Shown: positions 48,807 to 57,016 of the stretch, piece after piece
Position numbering within the stretch: the stretch's first letter is position 1
Layout: every line of letters starts with the position of its first letter
NCBI RefSeq assembly: GCF_004342025.1
Contig: NZ_SLWN01000007.1
Span: forward strand, 124,001-188,000
Direction: 5' to 3'
Length of the DNA: 64,000 bases
Source of the DNA: Kribbella steppae
GTDB lineage: Bacteria; Actinomycetota; Actinomycetes; Propionibacteriales; Kribbellaceae
Program-made: the position numbers and the translations under genes
The notes under the pieces: model-generated
What the model saw: only the letters and a program-made list of their open reading frames with translations
What the model was told of the DNA's origin: nothing
The model's database searches: none

Positions 48807-49952
48807 CTACGAGTTCACCAGGCCTCGGAGGAGGCGCCGGGTGATCAGACCGTCGGCCAGGCCCAGCTCGACCAGATCGTCGAAGATCGCCTGGTCAGCC
48901 GCGGCCGCGCGGATGCCGGCGTCGAGGACGGGGCCGGAGCGGGTGAGCTGTGCGGTGAGCGCGGTGTGCCGGAGGTGCTGGCCGAGCAGCCGGTTGGTCT
49001 GACGGCGGTACGACGTACCGGCGTCAGCACTGTCCTTGTGCAGAGCGGCGGCGACCGCGCGGCCGGCTAGTAGACCCGTCGCGACGGCGTAGTAGATGCC
49101 CTCACCGGTCATCGGGTTGATCAGCCCGGCCGCGTCACCGGCCAGCATCACCGGACCCGGCTGCGGACGCCAGAACCAGCTCGACAACGGCAGGTGATGA
49201 CCCCACCAGGACGTCCCGCCATCGGTCGCTCCCGGCAGCAGCGCCTCGAGGTTCGCCAGCAGATCCGCCCTCGTCGGGCGGCCGGTCGTGAGCTGTTCGC
49301 CGTACCCGACGTTCGACCAGCCGTCGCCGCGATCGAAGGACCACGCGTACGACGGCTGCCGCCCCGGGCCGTACGCGATCACCTGACTCGCGGCCCGCCC
49401 TGGCGGTGTCGGCGCATATCCACGGATCGCGAGCGCCACCGGACCCGCCTTCACCCCGAGATCCCGCCGTACGACGGAATGCGCGCCATCCGCGCCGACG
49501 ACGAACCGGGCCTCGAGCTCGCCGTCCACGGTGATGGACCTGTCCGCGACCTGGATGCCGCGGACACGTCGGCGGACGAGGTCGGCACCGGCTGCCTGAG
49601 CGGCCTCGGCGAGGCGCTGGTCGAAAACGGTCCGCGGCACCACCCAGTTCGGGCGGGCCATGTCGCGGTCGACCCCGACCTCACCGCGGGTCAGCGCGAA
49701 TCGTCGTACCGGTGTCCAATCGTCGACAATCCCGGTGACGCCGACCTCGGCCAGCAGATCGAACACATGCGGTGCGATCCCGTCCCCGCACGCCTTGTCC
49801 CGGGGGAAGCCGTGCCGATCCAGCAGCAGCACCGACAGGGTGGGGTCCACCGCCAGCGCGCCGAGCGCCGCGGAAGCTCCAGCCGGCCCGGCCCCGATCA
49901 CCACCAGATCCCACACAACGTCCAGTGTCGTCGAGACGGCGGTAGCGCGCAC
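48807..49952 (-). CDS. Geranylgeranyl-reductase-family FAD-dependent oxidoreductase
   Basis: 381 residues. FAD-binding loop LVVIGAGPAGASAALGAL at residue 16, CGDGIAPHVFDLL (the KxCGxG-type motif of the geranylgeranyl reductase family), the second dinucleotide stretch VGADGAHSVVRRDLG, and MLAGDAAGLINPMTGEGIYYAVATGLLAG. Relatives saturate isoprenoid side chains (menaquinone, lipids) or hydroxylate natural products. There is no menaquinone gene here, so the substrate is open. GTG 49952 has GAGG upstream. Confidence 0.9.
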   Translation of the reverse strand: MRATAVSTTLDVVWDLVVIGAGPAGASAALGALAVDPTLSVLLLDRHGFPRDKACGDGIAPHVFDLLAEVGVTGIVDDWTPVRRFALTRGEVGVDRDMARPNWVVPRTVFDQRLAEAAQAAGADLVRRRVRGIQVADRSITVDGELEARFVVGADGAHSVVRRDLGVKAGPVALAIRGYAPTPPGRAASQVIAYGPGRQPSYAWSFDRGDGWSNVGYGEQLTTGRPTRADLLANLEALLPGATDGGTSWWGHHLPLSSWFWRPQPGPVMLAGDAAGLINPMTGEGIYYAVATGLLAGRAVAAALHKDSADAGTSYRRQTNRLLGQHLRHTALTAQLTRSGPVLDAGIRAAAADQAIFDDLVELGLADGLITRRLLRGLVNS

Positions 49953-50032
49953 GCGACCTCAGGCCGGGCGCCAGGGGCAGGGTGGCCGGGCGTGCGAATC
50001 CATAGCGTCAGCAGTGACTTCGAGGAGGATCG

Positions 50033-51487
50033 ATGAAACTGCTACTGGTGTTGGCGCTGCTGTCAGGTACGACGGCTGCCACGGAAGAGCCGCCCACCAT
50101 TCGATGGCACCACTGTCAGCTCAACGCGGCCGACGCCGAGGGTGCCGAGCTGGATCGTGCCGGGGCGGAGTGCGGTGAGCTGAAGGTGCCGCTGGACTAC
50201 AGCCGTCCGGACGGGCCGAAGATCACCATCGCGATGTCGCGGCTGAAGGCGACCGGGGATCGGATCGGCACGATGGTGCTCAACGACGGCGGACCGGGCG
50301 GGCCTGGGCTGAGCATGCCGTTGCGGCTGCGGGTCGCGATGAAGGAGGCCGGGTCGCGGTACGACCTGATCGGGCTGGATCCACGGTTCGTCGGCCGCAG
50401 TACGCCGGTGGACTGCAAGCTGCCGGTCGCGGGCTGGCCATGGTCCGGCGGCAGCGACAGGGCGTCGTTCCTGCGTGCCACTCGGTTGCAGGCCGATATC
50501 GCCGCTCGGTGTCGGGACAACGCGGGATCGGTGCTGCAGTACGTCAACACGCGGAACACCGCCCGGGACATCGATCAGGTCCGGATCGCACTCGGCGAGC
50601 ACAAGATCTCGTACCTCGGCTACTCCTACGGCACCTATCTCGGCGCCGTCTACCTCCAGATGTTCCCGGGCCGCACAGACCGAGTGGTCCTGGACGGGCC
50701 GATGGATCCGGCGACGTACGGGCCGCAACTCCTCCGGGCAATGGGGCCGGCGAACGAGGCCGCGCTCCGCGACTGGGCGTCCTGGGCGGCCACGCGGAAC
50801 TCGACATACCAGTTGGGTACGACGACCTCGCAGGTGCTCGCGAAGGTACAGCGGATCTATCAGGTGGCGGCGGGCCAGGGACTGCGGATCGGCGAGCACA
50901 CAGTCGACGACGCGTCGCTGCCGATCGTGTTGTTCGGACCACTGGCGGACGACCGTGATCCGGCCCGGGCTGTCTACACAGGCTTCGTGCAGACGTTGCT
51001 GAAGGCCACCAACGGGCCGGTCGAGCCGGGCCCCGAGCTCGGCGGGTTCCTCGACGGCTTGCTGACGCCGGCGCTGTCGCAACAGGTGAGTGGGATGACG
51101 GCGATCGCATGCGGCGACCGTGCGGTGCCGCGCGATCCGCACGTGTACTGGCGCGACATCCAGCAGCACCGGCGCGAGGAGCCGTACTTCGGTTCGCTCA
51201 CCCGGATGCTCTCGCCCTGCGCCTTCTGGCCGGTGCGGCCGCAGGAACCGCTGACCCGGATCGCGAACGCGCAACCCGCTCTCATCGTCGCCGCCGACGG
51301 CGACCCCCGGGCGATCTACGCGAATGCGGCGCAACTGCAGAAGGGCTTGACCAAGGCCCGCCTGCTGACGCTGCAGAACGCCCGCAAACACGGCATCTTC
51401 GGTGAGTACGGCAACGACTGCGTCGACAACCGAGTGGTGTCCTACCTGGTGAGCGGCCGGCTTCCTGCCACCGACCTGACCTGCTAG
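50033..51487 (+). CDS. Secreted alpha/beta hydrolase, tripeptidyl-aminopeptidase-like
   Basis: 484 residues with a short signal peptide (LLLVLALLSGTTAA, cleavage near residue 16). Features of the SlpD/SlpE/TAP family: CGELKVPLDYSRPDGPKITIAMSRLKAT, oxyanion region LNDGGPGGPGLSM, nucleophile elbow LGYSYGTYLG (Ser), and a C-terminal TAP-like domain (ALIVAADGDPRAIY with Asp, ARKHGIFGEYGNDCVDNRVVSYL with His). Four or more Cys suggest disulfides. It probably trims short peptides outside the cell. GGAGGATCG is a strong ribosome site. No partner genes. Confidence 0.93.
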   Translation: MKLLLVLALLSGTTAATEEPPTIRWHHCQLNAADAEGAELDRAGAECGELKVPLDYSRPDGPKITIAMSRLKATGDRIGTMVLNDGGPGGPGLSMPLRLRVAMKEAGSRYDLIGLDPRFVGRSTPVDCKLPVAGWPWSGGSDRASFLRATRLQADIAARCRDNAGSVLQYVNTRNTARDIDQVRIALGEHKISYLGYSYGTYLGAVYLQMFPGRTDRVVLDGPMDPATYGPQLLRAMGPANEAALRDWASWAATRNSTYQLGTTTSQVLAKVQRIYQVAAGQGLRIGEHTVDDASLPIVLFGPLADDRDPARAVYTGFVQTLLKATNGPVEPGPELGGFLDGLLTPALSQQVSGMTAIACGDRAVPRDPHVYWRDIQQHRREEPYFGSLTRMLSPCAFWPVRPQEPLTRIANAQPALIVAADGDPRAIYANAAQLQKGLTKARLLTLQNARKHGIFGEYGNDCVDNRVVSYLVSGRLPATDLTC

Positions 51488-52260
51488 GTGCCCGGACGCT
51501 TCCCCGGCTTGTTCGCACGACGAGACGTCGTACGGCGCGGACGGGGAGCCAGCCGGTCGGCATGGCCGGTGGACTCGGACCACGCGGTGACCGGACGAGC
51601 CTCGTCGAGATCCACGATCTTCGGCGGCGGCGGAACGAAGATGTGGATCGTCTCCTCGTCGTCCGGTGGTGGTGGCGGTGGCGCCTGGACCGGAGCGGGC
51701 TTGGCGCGGGCGGCCGACTCCTTGCTCACCCGCAGCGCGGGTGCCGCCACCGCCGCCGCGGCGACCGGGACATGGACCCGCCGACGCGGAAGCTTGGTCC
51801 GGAGCTCGAGGCCGAGCGCGTCGATCAGCTTGCGACAGGCAACGATCCCCACCGCGACCGCCAAGACCGTGAAACCGGCGAACAGGACCGCCTGACCGCC
51901 GGCCGACCAGTTCGACGGATCGGTCCGGCGCATCGCGGCGATCATCGCGACCACCACCGCATTGGTGATGCCGAAGGCAACTGCCACGCCGACCGTGCGG
52001 AGCAGCACCGCGCGCTCCAACCCGACGTCGTCGGCCGCTGCGACCAAGCCGGCGATCAGACCGGCCAGCACCGGCACGGTGTACACGAGCGCCAGCGTGA
52101 GTCCGGGGCTGGCCGCCAGGTAGAACACGTCGAAGACAAGGGCGGTCCCGGTCAACGCGGCCGCGAAACACACCACCATCGGCGGATACGACCGCACGAT
52201 GGCAACCGCGTCCGCGGGTACCGTCCTGATCATCCGGAACGCCAGAACCACCGAACTCAT
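51484..52260 (-). CDS. Membrane protein with Pro-rich cytoplasmic tail
   Basis: 258 residues from ATG 52260. Four spans in the first 140 residues (MVVCFAAALTGTALVFDVFYLAA, LTLALVYTVPVLAGLIAGLVAAA, TVGVAVAFGITNAVVVAMIAA, VLFAGFTVLAVAVGIVACRKL). The tail of about 110 residues has a proline run (PVQAPPPPPPDDEE) flanked by IHIFVPPPPKIVDLDEARPV and a very basic end (APRPRRTTSRRANKPGKRPG). No family recognised. The layout recalls the protein at 16133 (four TMs plus Pro/charged tail) but without sequence similarity. Its end overlaps the convergent peptidase gene by four bases. Confidence 0.75.
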   Translation of the reverse strand: MSSVVLAFRMIRTVPADAVAIVRSYPPMVVCFAAALTGTALVFDVFYLAASPGLTLALVYTVPVLAGLIAGLVAAADDVGLERAVLLRTVGVAVAFGITNAVVVAMIAAMRRTDPSNWSAGGQAVLFAGFTVLAVAVGIVACRKLIDALGLELRTKLPRRRVHVPVAAAAVAAPALRVSKESAARAKPAPVQAPPPPPPDDEETIHIFVPPPPKIVDLDEARPVTAWSESTGHADRLAPRPRRTTSRRANKPGKRPGT

Positions 52261-52356
52261 CCCCTCGCTCTCCCCCAATTGTGCAGGTACCCCGCACCGA
52301 GAGTGACAACCGGTCGTGCGCGAGTCGCGGGTTGACCGGGCAACGAGAGCCAGCCG

Positions 52357-52386
52357 GGCCCGGGTGGGGTGGTGGCCACCCGGGCC
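52357..52386 (-). terminator. Hairpin downstream of the SigB-like sigma gene
   Basis: Perfect 11-base arms GGCCCGGGTGG (52357-52367) and CCACCCGGGCC (52376-52386), 8-base loop, starting seven bases after the sigma-factor stop codon. Confidence 0.75.
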
Positions 52387-52393
52387 GCGGGCC

Positions 52394-53215
52394 CTAGGCG
52401 GCGGTGGGGAGAGGAGCGAGTTTGGCGCGGAGATCGTCCAGGATCTTGCGGAGGACGCGGGAGACCTGCATCTGGCTGACGCCGATGTCACGGCCGATCT
52501 CGGACTGGGTCCAGCCCTCGACGAACCGTAGCTCCAGGATGCGCCGCTCGCGCGGGCCGAGCTCCTCGAGCACCGGCTGCAGCATCTCCACCGTCTCCAG
52601 TTGGTCGATGCTGCCGTCCTCGACGTCGGCGACGACATCGGCCAGCGTCAGCTCGGCGTCGGCATCCGACGGCCGGTCGAGGGACAGCACGTTGAAGCAG
52701 CCCTTCGCGGCCAGCGCCTGCTCGACCTCGGCGACCTCGACGCCCAGATGCTCGGCGATCTCGGCCGGGGTCGGCTCGCGGTTCAGCTGCTGCTCGAGCA
52801 GCGGCAGCTTGGTGGCGATGGTGCCCTGCATCTCCTGCAGCCGGCGAGGGATCCGGACGGTCCACGCGCAGTCGCGGAAGTAGCGTTTCACCTCGCCCCG
52901 GATGGTCGGGATGGCGAAGCCGATGAACGGCGTTTCGGCGTCGAGCCGGTAGTGGTGAGCGGCCTTCAGCAGCCCCAGATACGCGACCTGCTCGAGGTCG
53001 TCGGCCTCGGCGCCGCGGCCGCGAAACCGGCGCGCGATCCCCCTGGCCATCTCGATGTTGAGCTCGACCACCTCTTCGAGCAGCTGTTGCCGCTCGGCTT
53101 CGTCGGTGCTGGCAGCCCGGCGCTCCATCAACCTGCGGGTGGCTGCTTCCCTCGCGGCCCGATCGGCCGCGGTCGAACAATGAACAGGAACCTGCTCGAT
53201 CGTGCTGGTAACCAT
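52394..53215 (-). CDS. SigB/SigF-type RNA polymerase sigma factor
   Basis: 273 residues from ATG 53215 (GAGG upstream). Region 2: EMARGIARRFRGRGAEADDLEQVAYLGLLKAAHHYR; region 3: FAIPTIRGEVKRYFRDCAWTVRIPRRLQEM (the SigB-family FATPTIxGExKRxFRD pattern); region 4: LGPRERRILELRFVEGWTQSEIGRDIGVSQMQVSRVLRKIL. These stress/sporulation sigma factors direct general-stress genes and are usually held by anti-sigma kinases; no RsbW/RsbV homologue is adjacent. The nearby Hsp20 operon is a candidate member of its regulon. Confidence 0.95.
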   Translation of the reverse strand: MVTSTIEQVPVHCSTAADRAAREAATRRLMERRAASTDEAERQQLLEEVVELNIEMARGIARRFRGRGAEADDLEQVAYLGLLKAAHHYRLDAETPFIGFAIPTIRGEVKRYFRDCAWTVRIPRRLQEMQGTIATKLPLLEQQLNREPTPAEIAEHLGVEVAEVEQALAAKGCFNVLSLDRPSDADAELTLADVVADVEDGSIDQLETVEMLQPVLEELGPRERRILELRFVEGWTQSEIGRDIGVSQMQVSRVLRKILDDLRAKLAPLPTAA

Positions 53216-53311
53216 GGTATGACCTCGCGACTGTCCGTCACGGCGTGGCACGTATCTGGACCACGGTCATGCCTGCGTCGAGTCAGTACCCAACGCAGCG
53301 GTAATCATGCG

Positions 53312-53698
53312 CTAGGCGCGAGCCAACGTGCGTTCTACGGTTCCGGCCGGCTCGACCGCGTCGCCGGGCGCGGGGTCGAGGAGCCGGATCGCGGTTCCGG
53401 TGCGGTCGGCGAAGACGGCGTACCGGCCGAGCGGACTGTCCGCCGGACTCAGCAGCCAGTCGAGCTCGCGATGGTCCTCGAAGAAGGTGTCGATGTCGCC
53501 GACGTCGTACACGCCGCCGGTCCCGAGGGCACCCTCGGCGGGATCCCGGACCAGGGCGATGGTCGGGCCGTGACCGCGCGCCCCGAGCAACGCGGTGTCG
53601 TCACTCGGCCAGGCGATCGGCTCCAGCCCGAGCTCGCGGTAGTAGTCCACGCTCGCGTCCAGGTGGTCGACCGGGCGAAGTTCGAACAGCAGTTTCAT
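53312..53698 (-). CDS. VOC-superfamily protein
   Basis: 128 residues, glyoxalase/bleomycin-resistance fold: LRPVDHLDASVDYYRELGLEPIAWPSDD as the first module and GGVYDVGDIDTFFEDHREL with GRYAVFADRTGTAIRLLDP as the second. His12-like and Glu positions for metal are partly present. Third gene of the operon Hsp20, HSP18 regulator, VOC (16-base gap; GGGGAGG ribosome site). It may handle a toxic metabolite formed under heat or oxidative stress; no direct evidence. Confidence 0.85.
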   Translation of the reverse strand: MKLLFELRPVDHLDASVDYYRELGLEPIAWPSDDTALLGARGHGPTIALVRDPAEGALGTGGVYDVGDIDTFFEDHRELDWLLSPADSPLGRYAVFADRTGTAIRLLDPAPGDAVEPAGTVERTLARA

Positions 53699-53714
53699 CA
53701 GTCAGCCTCCCCAA

Positions 53715-54374
53715 TCAGCGGTGATGGCGGTCCTGGCCGGATCGGCGCGCCGCATCGGTGCGGGCGCCGACCTCGGAGATCCGGTCGGCCAGGGCGGGGT
53801 GATTCTCGGTCAGCTGCTCGCCCGCCGCGGCGAGTGGCCCGAGCAGTGCGGCCGAGTCGTTGTTGCCGAGGGCATCGTGTACGGCGTCGACACTGGCCTG
53901 GGCCTGACCGGCCAGTCCGTCCAGCGCCGCGACCTGCCCGGCCAGCCGGCGAAGGTCGGCCGCGTTGTCCCGGGCCCAGACGGCGACCGCACGGTCACCG
54001 GCCCGCTGGTCTCGCGCGGCCTGCACGCGTTGCTCGCCGTTCAGCTCCGGTTGGGACGCGTGCGGGCTGAGCCGGAGGTAGCGGCGCTCAGCTGCCTGTC
54101 GACTGGTGACTCCGAGCGCAGGTGCCAGTTGGATCCAGCTGATACCCGCCGCCCGGGCCGCCTCGATCAACCGCGGCTCCCAGCCGCTCAGTCGCTCCCG
54201 CAACTCGCGCACCAGAACCAGCGCTTCCAGCACTTGCTCGCCGGTGACTTCGCCCTCGAGGGGAGGGTCCTCCGCCCCGGGCACGTTCGGAGCGGAGGGC
54301 AACCTCCCCAGCACATCCACCAGGTGTTCGAGAGCCGCCGCCGGAGTGCGACCAGCGACATCGGGCTGCGGCAT
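53715..54374 (-). CDS. HSP18-type transcriptional regulator
   Basis: 219 residues. HTH-like region RLIEAARAAGISWIQLAPALGVTSRQAAERRYLRLSPHA (in parts ISWIQLAPALGVTSRQAAERR) near residues 68-105, preceded by helix LVLVRELRERLSGWEP. The C-terminal helical part (DRAVAVWARDNAADLRRLAGQVAAL) is the usual partner domain. Proteins of this type sit next to hsp18/hsp20 in many actinobacteria, including Streptomyces, and are annotated as their regulators. It directly follows the Hsp20 gene (14-base gap), so feedback control is likely through the GTTGACA repeats upstream. Confidence 0.88.
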   Translation of the reverse strand: MPQPDVAGRTPAAALEHLVDVLGRLPSAPNVPGAEDPPLEGEVTGEQVLEALVLVRELRERLSGWEPRLIEAARAAGISWIQLAPALGVTSRQAAERRYLRLSPHASQPELNGEQRVQAARDQRAGDRAVAVWARDNAADLRRLAGQVAALDGLAGQAQASVDAVHDALGNNDSAALLGPLAAAGEQLTENHPALADRISEVGARTDAARRSGQDRHHR

Positions 54375-54388
54375 CTGACCTCCTGGTG

Positions 54389-54865
54389 TCAGGCGTCGAT
54401 CTGTTTGCTGTCGCCGACCGTCTCACCGGCTACCGTCCGGCTGCCGGACTCACCCTCGGCGATGGCGATCTTGCGCGGCTTGGCCTGCGCGGCGACCGGG
54501 ATCTTCAGGGTCAGGACGCCGTTCTCGTACGACGCGCCGATCCGCTCGGCGTCGAGAGTGTCACCGAGGAACAGTTGCCGCGAGAACACCCCGAGCGGCC
54601 GTTCCGCCACCTGCATCTCGACGCCCTCGCCCAGCGCCGCCGGCCGGCGCTCCGCTTTCACGGTCAGCACATTGCGCTCGATGTCGAGGTCGATCGCGTC
54701 CGGGCTCACCCCGGGCAGATCGAACACGATCACGTACTCGTCACCCGACCGGTAGGCGTCCATCGGCATCGGGCTCGGCCGCGACCACGTTCCCGGCGTC
54801 ACCGCGCCGGTCAACTGCTGGGCCAGCCGGTCGAGCTCCCGGAACGGGTCAGTGCGCATCAACAT
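54389..54865 (-). CDS. Hsp20/alpha-crystallin small heat-shock protein
   Basis: 158 residues from ATG 54865 behind GGAGGTGGG. The alpha-crystallin domain spans about 40-130: MDAYRSGDEYVIVFDLPGVSPDAIDLDIERNVLTVKAERRP is read in parts (EYVIVFDLPGVSPDAIDLDIE, LTVKAERRP), GVFSRQLFLGD, and ASYENGVLTLKIPVA, where the final VLTLKIP is the I-x-I-type motif region. C-terminal tail about 25 residues. It forms oligomers that hold unfolding proteins. First gene of the heat-shock operon. Confidence 0.95.
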   Translation of the reverse strand: MLMRTDPFRELDRLAQQLTGAVTPGTWSRPSPMPMDAYRSGDEYVIVFDLPGVSPDAIDLDIERNVLTVKAERRPAALGEGVEMQVAERPLGVFSRQLFLGDTLDAERIGASYENGVLTLKIPVAAQAKPRKIAIAEGESGSRTVAGETVGDSKQIDA

Positions 54866-54894
54866 CGTTTCCCACCTCCAGGTTCGTCGTTCGC

Positions 54895-54966
54895 TGTCAA
54901 CACGCACTCCTAGAAATAGCATGTCATCGGTCCGTTGACAAGAGGTACGTCATCACCTCGTTGACA
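54895..54966. promoter_or_regulatory. GTTGACA repeats upstream of the heat-shock operon
   Basis: Three copies of one 7-mer: TGTCAAC (54895-54901, inverted), GTTGACA (54934-54940) and GTTGACA (54960-54966). The first two form an inverted repeat around the minus-strand stretch TAGAAATAGC, a likely -10 zone for the Hsp20 gene. The third lies 29 bases before the divergent SRPBCC gene. These may be operators for the HSP18 regulator; TTGACA also equals a consensus -35 box, which is the competing explanation. Confidence 0.5.
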
Positions 54967-54994
54967 GGGCATCGCGCCTGGGTACTGGCAGGAC

Positions 54995-55429
54995 ATGGCG
55001 GAAAACGAGTGGTTGATCCGGGCCCCGGTGGCCGACGTCTTCGCGATCCTGACGGATGGCTGGACCTACGGCGCCTGGGTGGCCGGGGCATCCCGGGTGC
55101 GCGATGTCGAGGAGGGGTTCCCGCAGCCGGGGCACAGCCTGCACCACTCGGTCGGAATCTGGCCCCTGGTCATCGACGACAGCACGACGGTCCTGCAGTA
55201 CGAACCGTTGCGTTTCCTGCAACTCCGCGTCCGCGCCTGGCCGACCGGCGAGGGTCAGGTCGAGTTCGTCGCTACCGACCGCGACGGCGACTGCCACCTG
55301 GTGATGCGGGAGGAGGCCGTCAAGGGACCCGCGGCCGCCATCCCGCACAGCCTGATCGACCCGATCCTGCGGGTCCGCAACCACGAGACCCTCCGGCGCC
55401 TGGCTCTGCTGGCCGAACGGCATCACTGA
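54995..55429 (+). CDS. SRPBCC-family protein
   Basis: 144 residues. Starts ENEWLIRAPVADVFAILTDGWTYGAWVAGASRVRDV, the usual SRPBCC opening with the WxxW pattern, then GHSLHHSVGIWPLVIDDSTTVLQYEPLRFLQLRVRAWP and a C-terminal helix (LIDPILRVRNHETLRRLALLAE). It binds hydrophobic ligands in a deep pocket. The tail ERHH is short. It is divergent from the Hsp20 operon and lies 48 bases before an FAD/Rieske oxidoreductase gene, perhaps in one transcript. Confidence 0.87.
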   Translation: MAENEWLIRAPVADVFAILTDGWTYGAWVAGASRVRDVEEGFPQPGHSLHHSVGIWPLVIDDSTTVLQYEPLRFLQLRVRAWPTGEGQVEFVATDRDGDCHLVMREEAVKGPAAAIPHSLIDPILRVRNHETLRRLALLAERHH

Positions 55430-55477
55430 GACTGGAACGGCACCACTGAGATCGGGCTGCGCGGGTACCGGATTCGC

Positions 55478-56965
55478 ATGACGACGCAAGGTTCCGTGTG
55501 GCTGGCGACCGCGACGATCCCGGAGTACGACGGGATCCGCGCTGACAAGCACGCCGACGTGGTAGTGGTCGGCGGTGGCGTGATCGGACTGACCACCGCG
55601 CTGTACCTCCAGCAGGAGGGGGCGAGCGTCGTACTGCTGGAAGCCGGTCGCGTCGGTCGTCGGACGAGCGGCAACACCACCGGCAAGGTCACCTCGCAGC
55701 ACAGCGCGATCTACGCGAACCTGCTCGATCGGCACGGTCCCGGCAAGGCCGGCCAGTACGCGACCGCGAACCAGGCCGCTGTCGAGGAGGTCGCCGACCT
55801 GGTGAACCGCCTCGGCATCGACTGCGAACTCGCCCGTACGCCGGCTTTCCTCTACTCGGCCGTACCCGACTCACCGCTGCGTCGCGAAGCCGATGTCGCG
55901 GCCGCCTTCGGACTCCCGGCCCACTTCGTGGACCCGGAAGAACTCGGCCTGCCGGTGAAGGTCGCCGAGGCCGTTCGCTTCGACGATCAGCTCCAACTGC
56001 ATCCGGCCCGCTACCTCGCCGGCCTCGCGACCGCGTTCGCCCAGGCCGGCGGCCGGATCTTCGAGAACAGCCGGGTGGACGAGCTCAACACCGACCACGA
56101 CATCCAGGCAGTCACCACCCAAGGCCCACTGGTCCGCGCCAACCACGCCGTCATCGCCACCCTGCTACCGATCGGACTCACCGGCGGGTACTTCGCCCGG
56201 ACCCGGCCGAGCCGATCTTCCGGGATCGCCGTCCGGCTGCCGGTCGAAGCACCGCCCGGTATGGCGATCTCCGTCGACTCACCGGTGCGGTCCACCCGTC
56301 CGTGGCCCGGCGGCGGCCCGAACGGGCTGATCGTTGTCGGCAGCAACGATGAGAGCGACGCCGAGTCGACGTACCAGGGTCTGGTCGACTGGGTCGGATC
56401 CGCGTGGGGCTTCGACGCCGTACCGGAGTACCGCTGGTCTGCCCACGACTACGGCACGCCCGACCTGCTCCCCTTCGTCGGCAAGGCGCCGGGGACGCCG
56501 ATGCTGGTCGCCACCGGAATGCACAAGTGGGGACTGACCAACGGAACGGTCGCCGCCGGCATCCTCCGGGACCTGATCCTCGACCGCGGCAACCCCTCGA
56601 CCGGCCTGTACGACGCCGGCCGCATCGGCGACGTCCACGCCGTGGCGAAACTGGTGAAGGACAACCTCCACGTCGGCAAGGAGTTCGCGACCGGTCATCT
56701 GGACCGGCTGAAGGGCGGACTCGACCACCTCGAGATCGGGCAAGGCGGCCTGCTCACCCTCGACGACGGCAGGACCGTCGGCGGCTACCGCGACCACGAC
56801 GGCGAACTCCACACCGTCCGCCCGGTCTGCACCCATCTCGGCTGTCCGCTGCAGTGGAACCAGGCCGACACCACCTGGGACTGCAACTGCCACGGCTCCC
56901 GCTTCACCTCCACCGGCGCGGTCCTCGACGGCCCGACCACGAAACCACTCGACACCCCGCGCTGA
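55478..56965 (+). CDS. FAD-dependent oxidoreductase with C-terminal Rieske domain
   Basis: 495 residues. DAO-type FAD domain: VVVVGGGVIGLTTALYLQQEGASVVLLEAGRVGRRTSGNTTGKVTSQH, read in parts, with the family signature RRTSGNTTGKVTSQH; DLLPFVGKAPGTPMLVATGMHKWGLTNG closes the domain. The Rieske [2Fe-2S] domain is at 440-495: CTHLGC and CNCHGSRF give two Cys-x-His ligand pairs. Related proteins are found in Bacillus and actinobacteria and are called glycine oxidase/Rieske fusions; the donor substrate is unknown. It ends at a bidirectional terminator. Confidence 0.93.
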   Translation: MTTQGSVWLATATIPEYDGIRADKHADVVVVGGGVIGLTTALYLQQEGASVVLLEAGRVGRRTSGNTTGKVTSQHSAIYANLLDRHGPGKAGQYATANQAAVEEVADLVNRLGIDCELARTPAFLYSAVPDSPLRREADVAAAFGLPAHFVDPEELGLPVKVAEAVRFDDQLQLHPARYLAGLATAFAQAGGRIFENSRVDELNTDHDIQAVTTQGPLVRANHAVIATLLPIGLTGGYFARTRPSRSSGIAVRLPVEAPPGMAISVDSPVRSTRPWPGGGPNGLIVVGSNDESDAESTYQGLVDWVGSAWGFDAVPEYRWSAHDYGTPDLLPFVGKAPGTPMLVATGMHKWGLTNGTVAAGILRDLILDRGNPSTGLYDAGRIGDVHAVAKLVKDNLHVGKEFATGHLDRLKGGLDHLEIGQGGLLTLDDGRTVGGYRDHDGELHTVRPVCTHLGCPLQWNQADTTWDCNCHGSRFTSTGAVLDGPTTKPLDTPR

Positions 56966-56972
56966 CATGCGA

Positions 56973-57005
56973 AAGGCGCGCGCCCCGGAGTGGGACGCGC
57001 GCCTT
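56973..57005. terminator. Bidirectional terminator between Rieske oxidoreductase and methyltransferase
   Basis: Perfect 10-base arms AAGGCGCGCG (56973-56982) and CGCGCGCCTT (56996-57005), 13-base loop, between two convergent stop codons. Confidence 0.75.
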
Positions 57006-57016
57006 CGAGATCGCGG

